From Chimonanthus salicifolius (Eukaryota > Streptophyta > Magnoliopsida > Laurales > Calycanthaceae), in the NCBI GenBank assembly GCA_013350335.1, contig CM023533.1, positions 29,990,869 through 30,054,868 of the forward strand: a stretch of DNA of 64,000 nucleotides, in the 5' to 3' direction. The position numbers and the translations under genes were made by a program. Below, piece by piece: positions 1-12,412 of the stretch (position 1 is its first letter; each line of letters starts with the position of its first letter). Under the pieces are notes generated by a model. The model made no database searches, had not been told where the DNA came from, and worked only from the letters and a program-made list of their open reading frames with translations.

Positions 1-1860
1 CCATGACCCAAATTTTGATCAATTTTAGGCTAAGGTTAAATGCATGTATCAATGTTTAGGAGTTTGATTTAAAGGGCCAAAATGATTAAAGTTTTATGAT
101 TTTAAATTGGATTATTTTGGGACAAAACTTAGTCTTTGAAAATGGTATCCATAAAGGTGAACCTTAGGGTAGTGATTAGTGGCTTTAATAAATGGAAAAT
201 AATGTAGAAGAATACTAGATTTTGATGGATTTATAAAAATGATATGTGGGCCACACCTTAGGCCAAAAATGTGGAATTAGGTGTGGGAGTAATTATTTTT
301 CAAAATTAAATATTAGGTGGCTGATTTTATGATGTAAGGTCATGATTGAATGGACCTAAGTATGAATGAATCTTGGACTTAGAATGCACATAAATGAATG
401 GATGATTTACCATGGAAGGAGAGTGGCAAAACCGTAATTTGTGGCCACATTGAAGGACCATGGGTTTGACCATGGTACATGGCCAAACCCTATGGGGGTT
501 GGACATGAAAATGGAAATATTATGAATGATTAAGTAAAGCGATTAGTTGCTGCGTTTTAGGCTCGCAAATCGGAATTTTAAATTTGGGCCAAAATTGGAT
601 CTATTTATGAATCTAGAACCAATGGATAATGGGCTAAGTTAGGGACTTAATCGTAGACGATGTATGGACTAATTCGGTAAATGTAATAAGGTATCGGGCG
701 TCGCAAACGGTACGCGATCGGCGACCGGATTATCGAACAGGAAGCATAACGGAACGCGACACGGTATTCGGTAGGATTCCTACCTTTTTGTAAGCGATGG
801 ATATGTGATGGTGTTTTAAATTATTTATGATTATGTTTTATTCTTATGATGAGTTTCAAGCTATGAATCTTATGGATTATATTTTTATATTATGCATTAT
901 ATGGCTATGTATGGTATATCAAAATTATGATTTATCTATATACTACATAGCATAATGCACGTACATCTCATGCATGGCATGGGCAGGAAAATAATAAAAC
1001 CGGAGTCCATGCTCCGTCGGGGCGACCGAGAAATCAGACATGGGGATAGCCTGAGGGCTATGACCGGAGTCCATGCTCCGTCGGGGCGACCGAGAATCAC
1101 ACATGGGGATAGTTCGATAACCGGAGTCCATGCTCCGTCGGGGCGACCGAGAAGCAAACATGGGGAACAGGATATTGTATGATCATACGGATAATGGGTG
1201 GGACACATGACATAAGCACCCATGACATAGCATTCATCACATACTTATTTTGTTGTATTTTATGTTATCGATATGTGTATATCACTAATCCATGTGCTAG
1301 CCCTACTCGGAGTCCTACTGGGCGCGTTGACTAACGCCCTACTTCTACCCTAGCTGATGACGCAGGAGAGGCAGGAAGCGGTGGACATACCGGAGGCCAA
1401 GCTTAGGAGCTTGGAAAGCGCAGTCTTAGTTTATATTATATTTTACATTTTGGTGATGTAATTTTAAAGTAGCTTAGCTTGTCGGGTTGTATAATTTTAC
1501 ATTTCCTGCGATGGTTTGGACGTTACTTATGGATGATGCATTTTGTGATACAATCATGAACGTAGGGGCATTTTGGTAAATTCAATGTTATATCTTCCCT
1601 TCTATCTAAAAACCGGTAGGATAGACTCTATTACCATGTTCCGCAATAACTATAATCCGCGAGCTTACTTCCCACGCGTGAATCATTCTCGTGGACTTAG
1701 TTCCGCGCACGCGTGGGGTTGGCCAGTTAAGGGTCGGGCTTTAGAAGCTCGAACTTAACTCGCGTCGTGGCGTCCGCGTCCTCTCTCACTCTTCTATTTA
1801 AAAAAAAAAAAAATAGACTCTGATTTTCGTAAAACGGGTGAAAAAGGGCGGGGCGTTACA
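1..1860 (+). mobile_element. 3' part of a Ty3-type LTR, cut by the window edge
   Basis: The stretch ends in a homopolymer A run followed by GGGCGGGGCGTTACA, the usual 3' terminus of long plant Ty3/gypsy (Del/Tekay-like) LTRs, which begin TGTAA and end TTACA. Its distal part resembles the solo LTR at 27657-30915 in layout: short CG-rich repeats, a block with a GATGA-plus-purine motif about 500 bp before the end, then the A run and a CG-rich end. The composition (many CG dinucleotides at 660-780 and 1000-1400) differs from the AT-rich flank. No gag or pol reading frame is visible. The 5' end and the target-site duplication lie outside the window, so solo LTR and full element cannot be told apart. 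Confidence 0.6.
999..1172 (+). repeat. Three tandem copies of a ~57-64 bp CG-rich unit in the LTR
   Basis: The core ACCGGAGTCCATGCTCCGTC followed by GGGGCGACCGAGAA starts at 999, 1063 and 1120, each copy ending in ACATGGGGA. The core contains a short dyad (GGAG...CTCC). The tandem array sits inside the LTR and creates chance open frames on both strands, which I do not consider genes. Confidence 0.85.
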
Positions 1861-4800
1861 ATTCACCAATATAATCTAGAAGGAAATGAAAATCCCATGA
1901 CCCAATCCTCAATAACATGAGATCAATAGTAATAGGTGAGTGTTGGAAGAAAGCCTCTCCAAAGGCTATCACGATCAAAAGATCCAAGCTCAACATTGTC
2001 ACAGGGTTATGACAATGGATGCTTCTGTCAATTGCTCAGATATCCCATTTAGAGAGGGTCATTAGTATCCTAGAGCTTCTTGGCTTATTATTGTTTTGAT
2101 TCTCATTGTACTTGTGTATCTAGCATTCTTTTTCTTCTTCTTTTTTCTTTTTTTGATGCAGTTTCTCCTTGTAGCAATTCAAAGATGCATATTCTTTGGC
2201 TTTCTTAGTAATAAATTCTACCCTCATCACTCAAAAAAAAAGATACTGGTGGACAACCTTTTTTCATTTTTTTTCCCTGAAAGGTAAAGGTGGAAAACCC
2301 AATTGACTAAGATAATCATGAACCAAAAACAGATCCCACACAAAACAATGGACATTGCCAATAATGCTTAGCAATTCCTTATCATTAATAACCAGAGGTG
2401 CATGGTATTAGCTGGGACTCTCGAGGATGGAAAACTTCATAATAAAATCCACTTACGAGGCCGTTGGGAAGTGGGACCACATTGAAACCAGAAAAGGACC
2501 AAACCTTTGTTGAAGTGATTTTTTTTTTTTAAATATTGACGACTTAATACCATTAAAATAAAAAGGAAGTACAAGAGAAGGTATCCGAGTATAGGACATA
2601 TATACTCAGAGCCAATGATAAGGGAGAGAAACATGAAAAAGAATAAGAAAAAATAAGAAATAAAAAAGATACATCAAATAGAGCATTCTAGTAGAGAACT
2701 CTAGAAGTGATGTTGGGGAGACTTCTGACCAGGGAGCATTCTAGTAGAGCACAATTCTGACAACTTATATCCATAGTATAACCAAAACGGAAACCCAATG
2801 TAAATTATCCTTCCATTGCATCCATAAAATGGATGGAGAAAAAGATCCTAGAGTCCCATGGTCTCAGACATTCACAACAATCTAAACAAGTGGTTCCACA
2901 CCAAAAACCAATAAGAGGTTAAGGAGGTTGAAAGGTAGCCTTTACAAGACATGACCAATATGGACAAGTATCTGGATACAAAGCAAAACCCCTAAAACAA
3001 AACTAGTAACAAATCAAGTGTAATATGGTTGAGTTGTCCATTGTGAAGAACTTAAGATGATGCAGCCAGAGATTGGACTCACAAATAAGCCTAATCTAGT
3101 TAATGACTTCATCAATAAGAGGCCACCACATGACACCGGAGCTTGTTCATGAAACAATTTCAATCAATGAGAACAAATATTGTACTCTTTGTTTCTCTGT
3201 GTGCATGTCGAGGTGGTACAGTATACATTTATGCATGCAAGCAGACAGAAGCATGAACCAATAAGGAAAATACTATTAACATATATCATAAAACCTACAA
3301 ATTTCTTAGATATTTTTACATTTATCAAATCCATCTGCGCATGTTGTTTTCATCATAGACCATTGTGTTGTTATCCACCATAAAACAATGAGCAACAGAT
3401 AGTTTGCACATCATTTATAGACATGCACACGCACACACGGGTACAAATGCGAGTGTTGGAGTCCAACATGGGTGCAAGGTGTCAAACTCGGCCCAAAAAA
3501 AGAAACCCCAACTGGGGACATAACATCATCATCATTTGCCAAAATTGCATCATGGGACAAGGCATCATATTTTAAAAATAATAATATAGATTTATTTTAA
3601 ACGAACATAAGATGCAAAAATAACACTCATAAAAAATAGTATACTAATTTTACTCATCTTTCAATATATATATATATATACTAATTTTACTATAAACAAT
3701 TAAGTGAAAACACATTGCTTGTTTAATTAGGTTTTAAGAGGAGAAAAGTGATAAAATATTTTATTCGTCTTTGAATACAATGTTAAAAAGCACTAGAAAA
3801 GACCAAGAAGAGAGTCCGACATGGGTGCAAGTGTCCACCATGGGTGTGTGCATCAAACATAGGTGCATCAAACATCTTGAAGAGTCAACATTGCTTAATT
3901 ATGATTGGAATAAATACAAAACTGACTTCAAGAATTCTTTCCAACATTATGTTCCACAATTGGTATAATAAAGGAACAAGGACAGAAAAATAATAACCGA
4001 AGTTGCTAATCTCTCTACTCTATCTACATCAAAAGAGAAAGTTTCAGGCCACTATCAAATGAATCATGGTCGTTTGTTTATCGAACAGTTGAAGTTCCAA
4101 AAGAAATCCTATTTTAATCGTCATAATATCTCCCTAATCTTAAATCCAAAAACCTAGCTTTCAACAAATCAAGGGTAGAACCAAGGGGGAGGTGGCCGGC
4201 AGGGGACGCCCTGTAATCCCTTTTTATGGTTAGAAGATTTAGGAGATGAATTTTTGAGACTTCCTTTATTGGCCCCTTCAATGTATATAACAATTTATCC
4301 AAGTTTGCATCCTTAGGATTCTCCCCAAATGTCTCTTCTCAACTCATAATCACTCCAAGATCTCTCTGTTCTCTCTTTTTCCTTTTTCTTCTGAATATCT
4401 CTCTCTGCATTTTCTCTTTTCTTTCAATGTCAATATCTATCTCACTATCCGCTTTAGGCTTTAGGTGCCCAGGTGGTCAAACCTTTTTCAGTCGTTCTCA
4501 TAGGTCTCAAAGTTTGAAGCCGAAGAGGTGGAGAAGAAAGGAAGACGGTTACATTTTTTTATTTAAATTTACTACCTTTTGCATGTCGCAGAGTAGTACA
4601 TTTTTTTTCTATGAGGGTTATTTTCGAGGACAGTGCCCATCATGTGAAGATAATTATGTGGAGATGAATATGAAAGTTCTTTGATGTCTGATTTGTGAAG
4701 TTGGAGACTCATACAATCATTGTAATCCTATATCTTAGGGCCCAATATTTTAATGGTTTCAAAATGAATATTATTAATCTGACAGTAAAGATCACTCAGA

Positions 4801-6501
4801 TTCTTAGGGATAATAAGGGTATGAAGCATTAGCATTGGTAAAAATGTGAAATACATTCCCTCAAATATAGAAGAGTATACTCAAGTATATGAAAAAACAA
4901 AACTCTAAAACATTTAACATTGATCATAAGTTCATGTAGTTGAGTCACACGAATGAGATAGATTAATTTCAATGTGCATGATATGTAAGATGTATATGAT
5001 GTATTATTTGATTTATTTTCTGTCAACTCTTATTATTTATGTTTTTGTGTTTAATTTAGGAAAATGCTAAACTTACCTTAAATTATACCCTTTCATACCC
5101 TATGCTGATGTGGCAAGTCATTGGATGATTTATTAACTAACTCTTGAAAGTCCAATTATGACTTGCCACAGGAGCATGAGAGTCTTAAAGGGTACAACTT
5201 CATGATAAGTGTTTCATCTCCCTTTAATTTTTATTCAATCAAATGATTTAATGGATCTTAAATTTTGATTTGATTGGGTTTCACTTTTGAGACAAGTTCG
5301 GCTAAATTACCATACTAGCATGTTCCTCTTCTTTTCCTATGATATCTATTTCAATTTTCTACTTCTCTCTCTTTTTCTGTTAACTTTGTTCACTCTCCTC
5401 TATTATTTTAAAACAGCAAGGAAAAAAAACATGGAAATTTTGAATGCAGATGTTTTAAATAGCCAAAAATATAATCCTGTCAGTCTTACCTCAAAATATC
5501 TATGGGGACTGAGAAGCCTGCTGATAAAGGGTTCCTAGCGTGGATAATGAAAGTGTAATCAGCAGTAATTGTTTTTTGAATTAGGATAGATACATAGGAA
5601 GGTTATCAAGGTTTAATTTGCTTTTGTGCTGCTATATATGCTCTTCATTCCACTTTAAAGACCAAACGTATAGAAAGGCATGATAACATATTTTCTTGAC
5701 ACCATTTCAAAAACATATTTTAACATTATATTAACTAAAATGGGTAGCCATTCATTTTTGGATTTACCAAGATGAACTTCGTGACAGCGTCTATCTCCCT
5801 TCTAAAAAGCAATCAGGAAATATGAATATGCATTGAGTGGAAATGTATATAGCTTGCTAAGGTTTTATATTTCAGTGATACAAAGCATTATATGTTGGTC
5901 GCAAGTGGATGGATCATGTTAAAAGTGTCTCTGTATTTTACCTTACAGTCATCAAACACTTGAGATTTCCAAAGCAAACAATGTTCTGAAAACCAAAATG
6001 GCATTCTAAATCATTCTAGGCATCTAATTGTATCAAATCATGTCATTGTAAATCGTAAGATTTCGTGGTCTGCACAAAAAAATAAAAAATAAAAATTTTA
6101 AATTTTAAAAAGAAAAAATATTTACCATCCATGCATTTTGTATTCATGCCCCCAATATAAATGGCAAATAAAATGAAGTTAAGATAAGTAACCTTTCTAA
6201 AATAAAATAAAATGAAGATAAGCATAATTTGTATGAAAAATACAAAAGAAATCAGAGAATGAGTTATTTTGGCCTAAAATTTTGAGAAATGGAAAGCATT
6301 GTAATTCCATGGGTTATAGATGTATAGAAAATCATGAGTTGTTGAATTTTAAAGTACATATTTATTCATGGATTAGATGACTCATCTTGGGTAAGCAGCA
6401 CATACCAAACTAATAAAGTAAAAATGAATAGTTCATTCATCTGAATTTATATGTGAAACTCATAGTCAATAAAAAGTTAGAGTTCCGATAGGAGTTCAGA
6501 C
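1861..6501. other. AT-rich DNA without recognisable gene
   Basis: I find no conserved reading frame here on either strand. In particular the missing C-terminal exons of the neighbouring methyltransferase gene (YHDWC, RNVMDM and EWPEEWP type motifs on the minus strand) could not be located. Poly-T runs followed by purine-rich text at about 2518-2640 look like the 3' tail of a minus-strand LINE, without coding sequence left. A short (TA)n lies at 3666-3681. Confidence 0.5.
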
Positions 6502-9500
6502 CTTCTTCAACTTCAATATTTTCATGTTCAGTTGAAAGAACAAAGTATCCACCTGGCCGCAAAATCCTATTCATCTCAAGAAGAAGCTTCCCACCTACAA
6601 AATATTCAAAGTTCATAATGAGAATCTAACACAATGATTCCAATCAGTGTGGGGTCCAAGGAAGGGGGTTATGGATAAATGCAAAACATACTATCAGAAT
6701 GCCATGGTATTCTGCATCCTCCACAATGAATTGCATCAAAAACACCACCAGGAAATGGAAGCCGCCTAGTAGCCATACTACCAATTACTGCAGGAAACCC
6801 ACGTTCAAGGGAAACCTGGGCTAGATCTGCTTGGTCATCCTTCAATCCCCAAGATAGTGTCAATACATCTTTCTCAAGAAGAGCAGCACCAAAAGTTACA
6901 TCCTTGCATCCAATATCAAGAACCAGTCGAATATTCTTCCCCCATTCAATGTCTGGTACCATCTATAAAAGTAAACCCAAATTTCAAAATGTCTGGTACC
7001 ATCTATAAAAGTAACCCAAATTTCAAAACACAACAAAACAATGTGCCCCAAAATTAAAAATCTGTCAAGCATAAATTTCATATGCAGCAACCTAACCCAG
7101 ATACTTCACATAGAAACGCACACATGTCTTGTCCAATACGAAACATTTACTACCACACCATCCTTTGTCTCCAACATCCCATTGCCTTGTATGGCCATAT
7201 GGAGAAAATAAAAACACTCCAGCAACTACAGGCTAACTGAATAAGTTTGAAGAAATGCTCAAGATATACATTCAAAACCATGGTCAACTCTAGTACTGAG
7301 ATCTGGCTGAAAAGTCCAAATAGGACCCCCTACATTGATACAAAAAATAATAAACATAACATGTTTTTTTTTTTTTTGAAAGGTAACTATATTAGATAAA
7401 CAAAACATGTTACAAGTTCATATGTCATAAAACTAGCAACAGGGACAAGTCTGGCTTTTGAACATCATATACAGTATGTCATGTCAAGACACATTATAAA
7501 TATGTTAGGATGACAAGAAAGTTTCAAGCCAATAATTTTTTCCATATTAGAGTCTAGAGACTAGAAAGACATCCTTATTCACATGAAGTTTTTTAATTCT
7601 TCACATTCACGATGATACATAAAAAAAGTTCACATTCAAGATTAAAATGAATCCACCCCAACCTATATATCTTAGACTCGAGGATAGGTTTCTTTCTTTT
7701 CTTCTTCTTCAAGAAGTCGCTAATCTAGGGTTAGCACTAATAATTGAATTTGGATTTTTTTCCATGGGTCAACCACCTATCTAACATGAATATGACCCAA
7801 AGCTACAACAACTGTGGTAGCAACAATAAGCCACCAACTGTGTACTACAAGCTTTTATAATTACTAAGACAAGAAGTGGACAAGCCAAGCATCCACCAAG
7901 CCAATACATCTTAGCCTAGACATAAGCAGAGATGAAAGGGAAAAGTGTCCATGCCAACTGCAGGTTGTTGTGACAATAAAACCAGCAAGATCATGAGCCA
8001 CCTGATTTGCCAGATTGGAACAGCAGCCTGAGCACAAACGTACATGGTCTAGGAGTGAGTGAATCTAATCCCACATGTGGACCTCACACTATAGCACCTG
8101 AGACTGACAAAAAAGACCATCCAAATTATTGAAAAATTCACCACCAGTTGTAATATATTGGATCTTGTGGGAGACAAGACGAAGGCCAGCACCAATAGCA
8201 CCAAACATGGACAAAGGACAAAGGACAAAGGGCAAAGGGTTCAGACATTTCAAGAATTCCAATATACCAATACAATCAGTAACTTATGGCAAACTGCAAT
8301 AATTTACAAGTGAGATTAGAAAATGACGGGATTAAAAAATAGTATATGGATGCTTGTAAATGCAAAAACAAAACATTAAATAAACATTCTTTACCATTAG
8401 AATTGCTGAGGTGTTTTATAAGTCATGGATATGAATGTTGTATTTGGAATCTTCTTAGAAAATCAAGAACCCTAGTATGGTTTTAACATTCTATCTACAC
8501 TTAGAGAGTCTTTCTGATACACCCATGGAAATGAAAGCACGAAACAGTGAAAAGATACTGCAAAGCAGACAGTAAAAAGCAATCAAGTTTCAAATTTTAG
8601 TTGAAGAAGAAAAACTGACCTCTTCCATGGAATTGACATAGTGAAGAGCCGCACCCTTGAATAAAGATTGGTTTTGAGGGAAAATGAGATAGTCTCCAGA
8701 CAGACTCAACCAACTATGTGTTTTGATGAATGCAGCTAGTTTTGGATGCGCAACATTCTTATACAATATCTACAGAAACAAGTGGAGCTCTGATCACAAA
8801 CCAACAAAATGCTCCATACTGGTAAAAAAATTAAAACAAAAGCCAATTCCCATATTATACCTTTAGTTTGCACTCAGGCCAAAGCACAGGAGAGTCATAG
8901 CCATCAGGAAGAGGAACTAAGCACATTGGAGGTGTTCTAGGGCAACTTCTCTCTCTATGCCGATAGCTCTGAACCTTTCCAGTCGTGCTTTCAATGTCAA
9001 TACAGGGAATGTAATTGTACTTGCTTCTTGTATTGCACAGTTTCCAAGTATAATGAGCTTTCGAATCAAATAAAGGCCCGACAATCTTTTTCTTCTTCCC
9101 CTTTCTTCTTGAGCTGCCCTTTTGATCTTCATCCTGATCCACTGAAGCATTTAAATTGCCATCTTCAACAGTCTCTCCATCAATTTCTGCATCTTCATCC
9201 ACCCCTTCTTCTGTGCTACCTTCACCCTCATTTTCCTTCTTTGACTCCTCAACCTCCAAGCTTTCTGTCTTATTTTTAGTGTTCATGGTCACTGGCCGTT
9301 GTTTCTGATCAATTCCCTCCTTTTTCCAATCCAATGCTTCTTCTTTATCATTCTCGCCAGTTTTTCGTTTGTGATTCCCCAGTCCTATCTCCTTTTGTGT
9401 CTTGTCCACTATTATCAGCATCCTCCTTCTCTTCTCCCTGCACTTCAGCTCTACCCTTTGTGATCTTCTGCTGAGCTCCAGAACCAGCATTGGGATCGGA

Positions 9501-9698
9501 ATTCTTCCCCTTCTTGTCTACCAAAACAGGTGCTGAAATATCACCAAAACTACTCCTCTGAGAGGTAACTGCCGATGTCGGAGACGAAAACAATGACCAT
9601 ACAACAATAAAACACAACCCCAAAAGGACCACCAATGTCACCTTCACCCCAAACCCATACGAGCGTTTCACCTGGCGACCAAATCTAATTACAGCCAT
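6502..9698 (-). CDS. PMT28: PMT28-like probable methyltransferase, 5' portion, 3' truncated
   Basis: Four coding exons on the minus strand join in phase: 9698-8861, 8769-8620, 6962-6692 and 6594-6502. They encode about 450 residues against roughly 720 for the family. The start MAVIRFGRQVKRSYGF is followed by one membrane segment (residues ~18-38), a long acidic and lysine-rich stem (~60-220), then the DUF248/PMT region with HYTWKLCNTRSKYNYIPCID, SYRHRERSCPR, VPDIEWGKN and RLPFPGGVFDAIHC, and LLEMNRILRPGGYF at the end. Family knowledge: type II Golgi membrane proteins tied to pectin methylation. The SAM motif reads LDIGCKDVTFGA, with lysine at a usual glycine. Exon 1 has one surplus base in the A run (T on plus) at 9361-9365; discounting it gives exactly 279 codons. 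The last donor GTCTGA is intact, but no following exons are visible down to 1861. Likely a truncated copy, or a gene whose distal exons are very far away. Confidence 0.8.
6949..7027 (-). repeat. 40-bp tandem duplication spanning a splice acceptor
   Basis: Two copies, starting at 6949 and 6989, cover the first bases of the third methyltransferase exon and its polypyrimidine/acceptor sequence (TTTTATAG on the minus strand). The downstream acceptor gives the family-matching exon start at 6962. The upstream duplicate would add 40 nt, shift the frame and run into a stop. The copies differ only by one A, so the duplication is recent. Confidence 0.9.
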
Positions 9699-10896
9699 TT
9701 CTAAATCTCTACAGAAGACCCACAAAGGTTTTCCTCTAAAACCTTGAATTCTCCCAAAATTAATAGACGGAGAAAGCAAAGATCTAGCTATGGTTGATGC
9801 ATAAAGCCACAGCTACAGCTACAGCTGAGCTGTTGATTGTTAACTACTACTGCTAAGCAGAATAAAATGTTCATACCTCAGTAGAATGAAAAGGGCAGAG
9901 CAACCCATAAGAGATTCTTCCGAAAGCCGGAAATGTTTAGAAAGAGAGAGGAGAAAGAGGCCGGCCCAGGGGGAGAAAGAAAGCAGATGAAAATAAACAG
10001 TAGCCGCTGTGGCTGTGGTTTCAACAAGAGATAAAAATCCATGTGCACATACATTTTATAATACTAGTTACCGTCCAACCTCGTAGAATTTTGCATCTTT
10101 TTCTACATAGGATTTGCAGAGAGGAAAAGAAAAAAGTAAAGGTGGGGACGACTTGTTCATATTGATGATTGGAAACATACTTACAGTGGAGAAATACAAA
10201 TTTACAATGCAATAATAATAAACAAAAGCAGACATAGGCAAGAAAGCTTTTTACGTTTGCTGAGGAGTGAGGTCAGGTGTCTTTGGACATTTGACAGACG
10301 AGGGGTCCTCTTCGTCTTCATCTCTTCTCCTGCCTCAAATACAAGCGTGACAATTGTTGGGTCGCCATTGGCAGCCCACATGCCCACATCGATTGGCCCT
10401 TACAACATGCCGTTAATCTCATAAAAGGAAATTGTTTTCTCTGGGAAGAGGTCAAAACTTTGAAGGCACGGCTCTTATTTGTTTTTGATAATTGAATTTT
10501 AACTGGGAAAATGGATTTTTTCAGCAGAAATTTAATCTGTTTTTTAATATTTATTTGCCAGGAATCTATGTAAGTGAAATTTCATTGATAAATAAGTCAA
10601 GTCGTATTGAATTAATCTACTTAACAAATGAATCAACATCAGTCATATTCACATACCACAAAAGAATCAGTGATGAGATTTTTACTCATTTTCATTACAA
10701 ATTATCTAGTATTTTCCATAATATAATAATTAAGAATAAAAATCTCTATCAAATAAGAGTTTATCAGTTGGAATAATGGTATGCATTCTTATTTAATTTG
10801 ATACGTTGTGGTTGGTTGCTAAATTAGGCAAATCATTCGATCTCTCCTACATAATCTTATTATTATACTATAGAAACCAAGTAAATAGCAAGTTAT

Positions 10897-10898
<2 letters not shown>

Positions 10899-10943
<45 letters not shown>
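10899..10943. repeat. (AT)n microsatellite
   Basis: About 22 uninterrupted AT dinucleotides. Confidence 0.95.
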
Positions 10944-10947
<4 letters not shown>

Positions 10948-11927
10948 TCCCTTGAGACTTGATGTATAAAAATACATTTTTTCTTGTTAAAGATATGAAG
11001 AAAAACTAGATTCATGTTTGTCAAGACCATTTCTTATTTTATTCTAATATTTACAGTGTATTAAACCAATAAATTAGAACAAGTCATAATGACACTATTT
11101 TAGACTATAATTATATTTAAATTTTAAATTATGATTCTTTAAGAATGACAAGAATCTCTTTCAATTTCAAATTTATCGAAACAATTCCTTTCATGAGATT
11201 TACTCACTTTCATGAGATTTACTCACATGTAAATGTGTTTGGGTCAAGTCAGTTCATATAGTAAGCAGGTCGATTTAGATTAGGCCATTTATCAAAACGA
11301 GTCGGTTTAAATAGAGTTAGGTAATCGAATCAAGTCAAATTTTATCAGGTCTAATTTATAGATATTAGATTGAGTCTAATTTATAGATATTAGATTGAGT
11401 ATGAAAAAAGAGAAATAATAAGAAAATCGTTGCTTGTTATAATACGGGATTTCAAGTTTGTCCTCTTTTATCTATTGTCACCATCTAAGACTTGAAAATG
11501 TACTCTCAATGTACTGTATTATAAAAAAATGGCTAGTGATTTTTGCACTTCTATTTTCTCCTATAGTACACAATTTTAAAAGGAATTTTCAAATTTATCC
11601 TTGTTTTTAGGAATGAAGAAAAGAGAAAGGATGAGAGAAATAAAAGCAATTTTGAAAATTTCTTTTAAAGTGGTGCATCATGGAAAAAAATAGGTCGTGC
11701 AAAAATCATTACCTAAAAAACATAGATATCTTAGTTTTATAGCTAATCGAGTCCAAAAAATTAAAAAAAAAATGATGTTTGATAACTGAGTCAACAATTT
11801 GTATATACAAAACAATTTTGCAGGGTATTTACCTTTGCTTAGCTATCGAAAGAAGAAACCAACCACACGTCTTCAAGAGAATTCGTGAGCATTTGTTCAG
11901 TCTGTTGCAAAGTGATTTAAAATTTGG

Positions 11928-12056
11928 TATCGGCAGATACGATATATCCACCGATATCTCGTTATCGGCTGATATTTTTCTCTTTCTCTTTTTTTTTTTA
12001 ACAAAAAAGGCCGATATTGTGATATCGGCCGATATGATGCGGCCGATATTTGGACC
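11928..12056. repeat. Relic rich in ATCGGCCGAT-type palindromes
   Basis: The stretch contains several variants of the palindrome ATCGGCCGATAT and a pyrimidine-rich run. It reads like the reverse complement of the repeat at 14765-15015, so the two are copies of one dispersed family in opposite orientation. I see no clear terminal repeats or target-site duplication. Confidence 0.6.
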
Positions 12057-12260
12057 CTTGCTCTTGCATCCATTACGGGCATACACGTGTTTAGTTGTTT
12101 TTAAAATTTGTAAAAATATACCATTATAAATCATTGTAATGGTATTCCTCCACCATGCAATACACTTAATAATACTTCTTCAGTTTTATTAGTATAATCT
12201 GATTTATGTTTTTGGAGTAAAATAATAAATATAATCTTAGATGGTAGAGTGAAAATAATT

Positions 12261-12412
12261 TTTTTTTTAATTTACTTGTGAAAAATTATGGGAAATCCAT
12301 CGTAAAACTTCTATAAGTGACATCCATTGCCCTCAGAACACAGATGAGGTCAGAGGCTTGAATCTGAAACCTCCCAGTTTTAGAGGTTGGAGATTACCAG
12401 TTGAACTATACC
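12261..12412 (-). mobile_element. tRNA-derived SINE, copy 1
   Basis: On the minus strand it has an A-box-like TAGTTCAACTGGT and, about 40 bp on, a B-box-like GAGGTTTCAGATTCAAGCC, then a body ending in an A run (T run on plus at 12260). The same arrangement recurs at 34149, 38278 and 39306 in this orientation and at 35621 and 43211 in the other. Known of SINEs: RNA polymerase III head from a tRNA, short body, A-rich tail. Family name unknown to me. Confidence 0.55.

Noticed and set aside
2040..2290. Hydrophobic 63-residue frame (phenylalanine run)
   Set aside because: It is a translation of a T-rich low-complexity run.
1861..6501. Missing methyltransferase C-terminal exons
   Set aside because: Looked for the conserved minus-strand motifs by eye and found none; an unaided reading could still miss a short exon.
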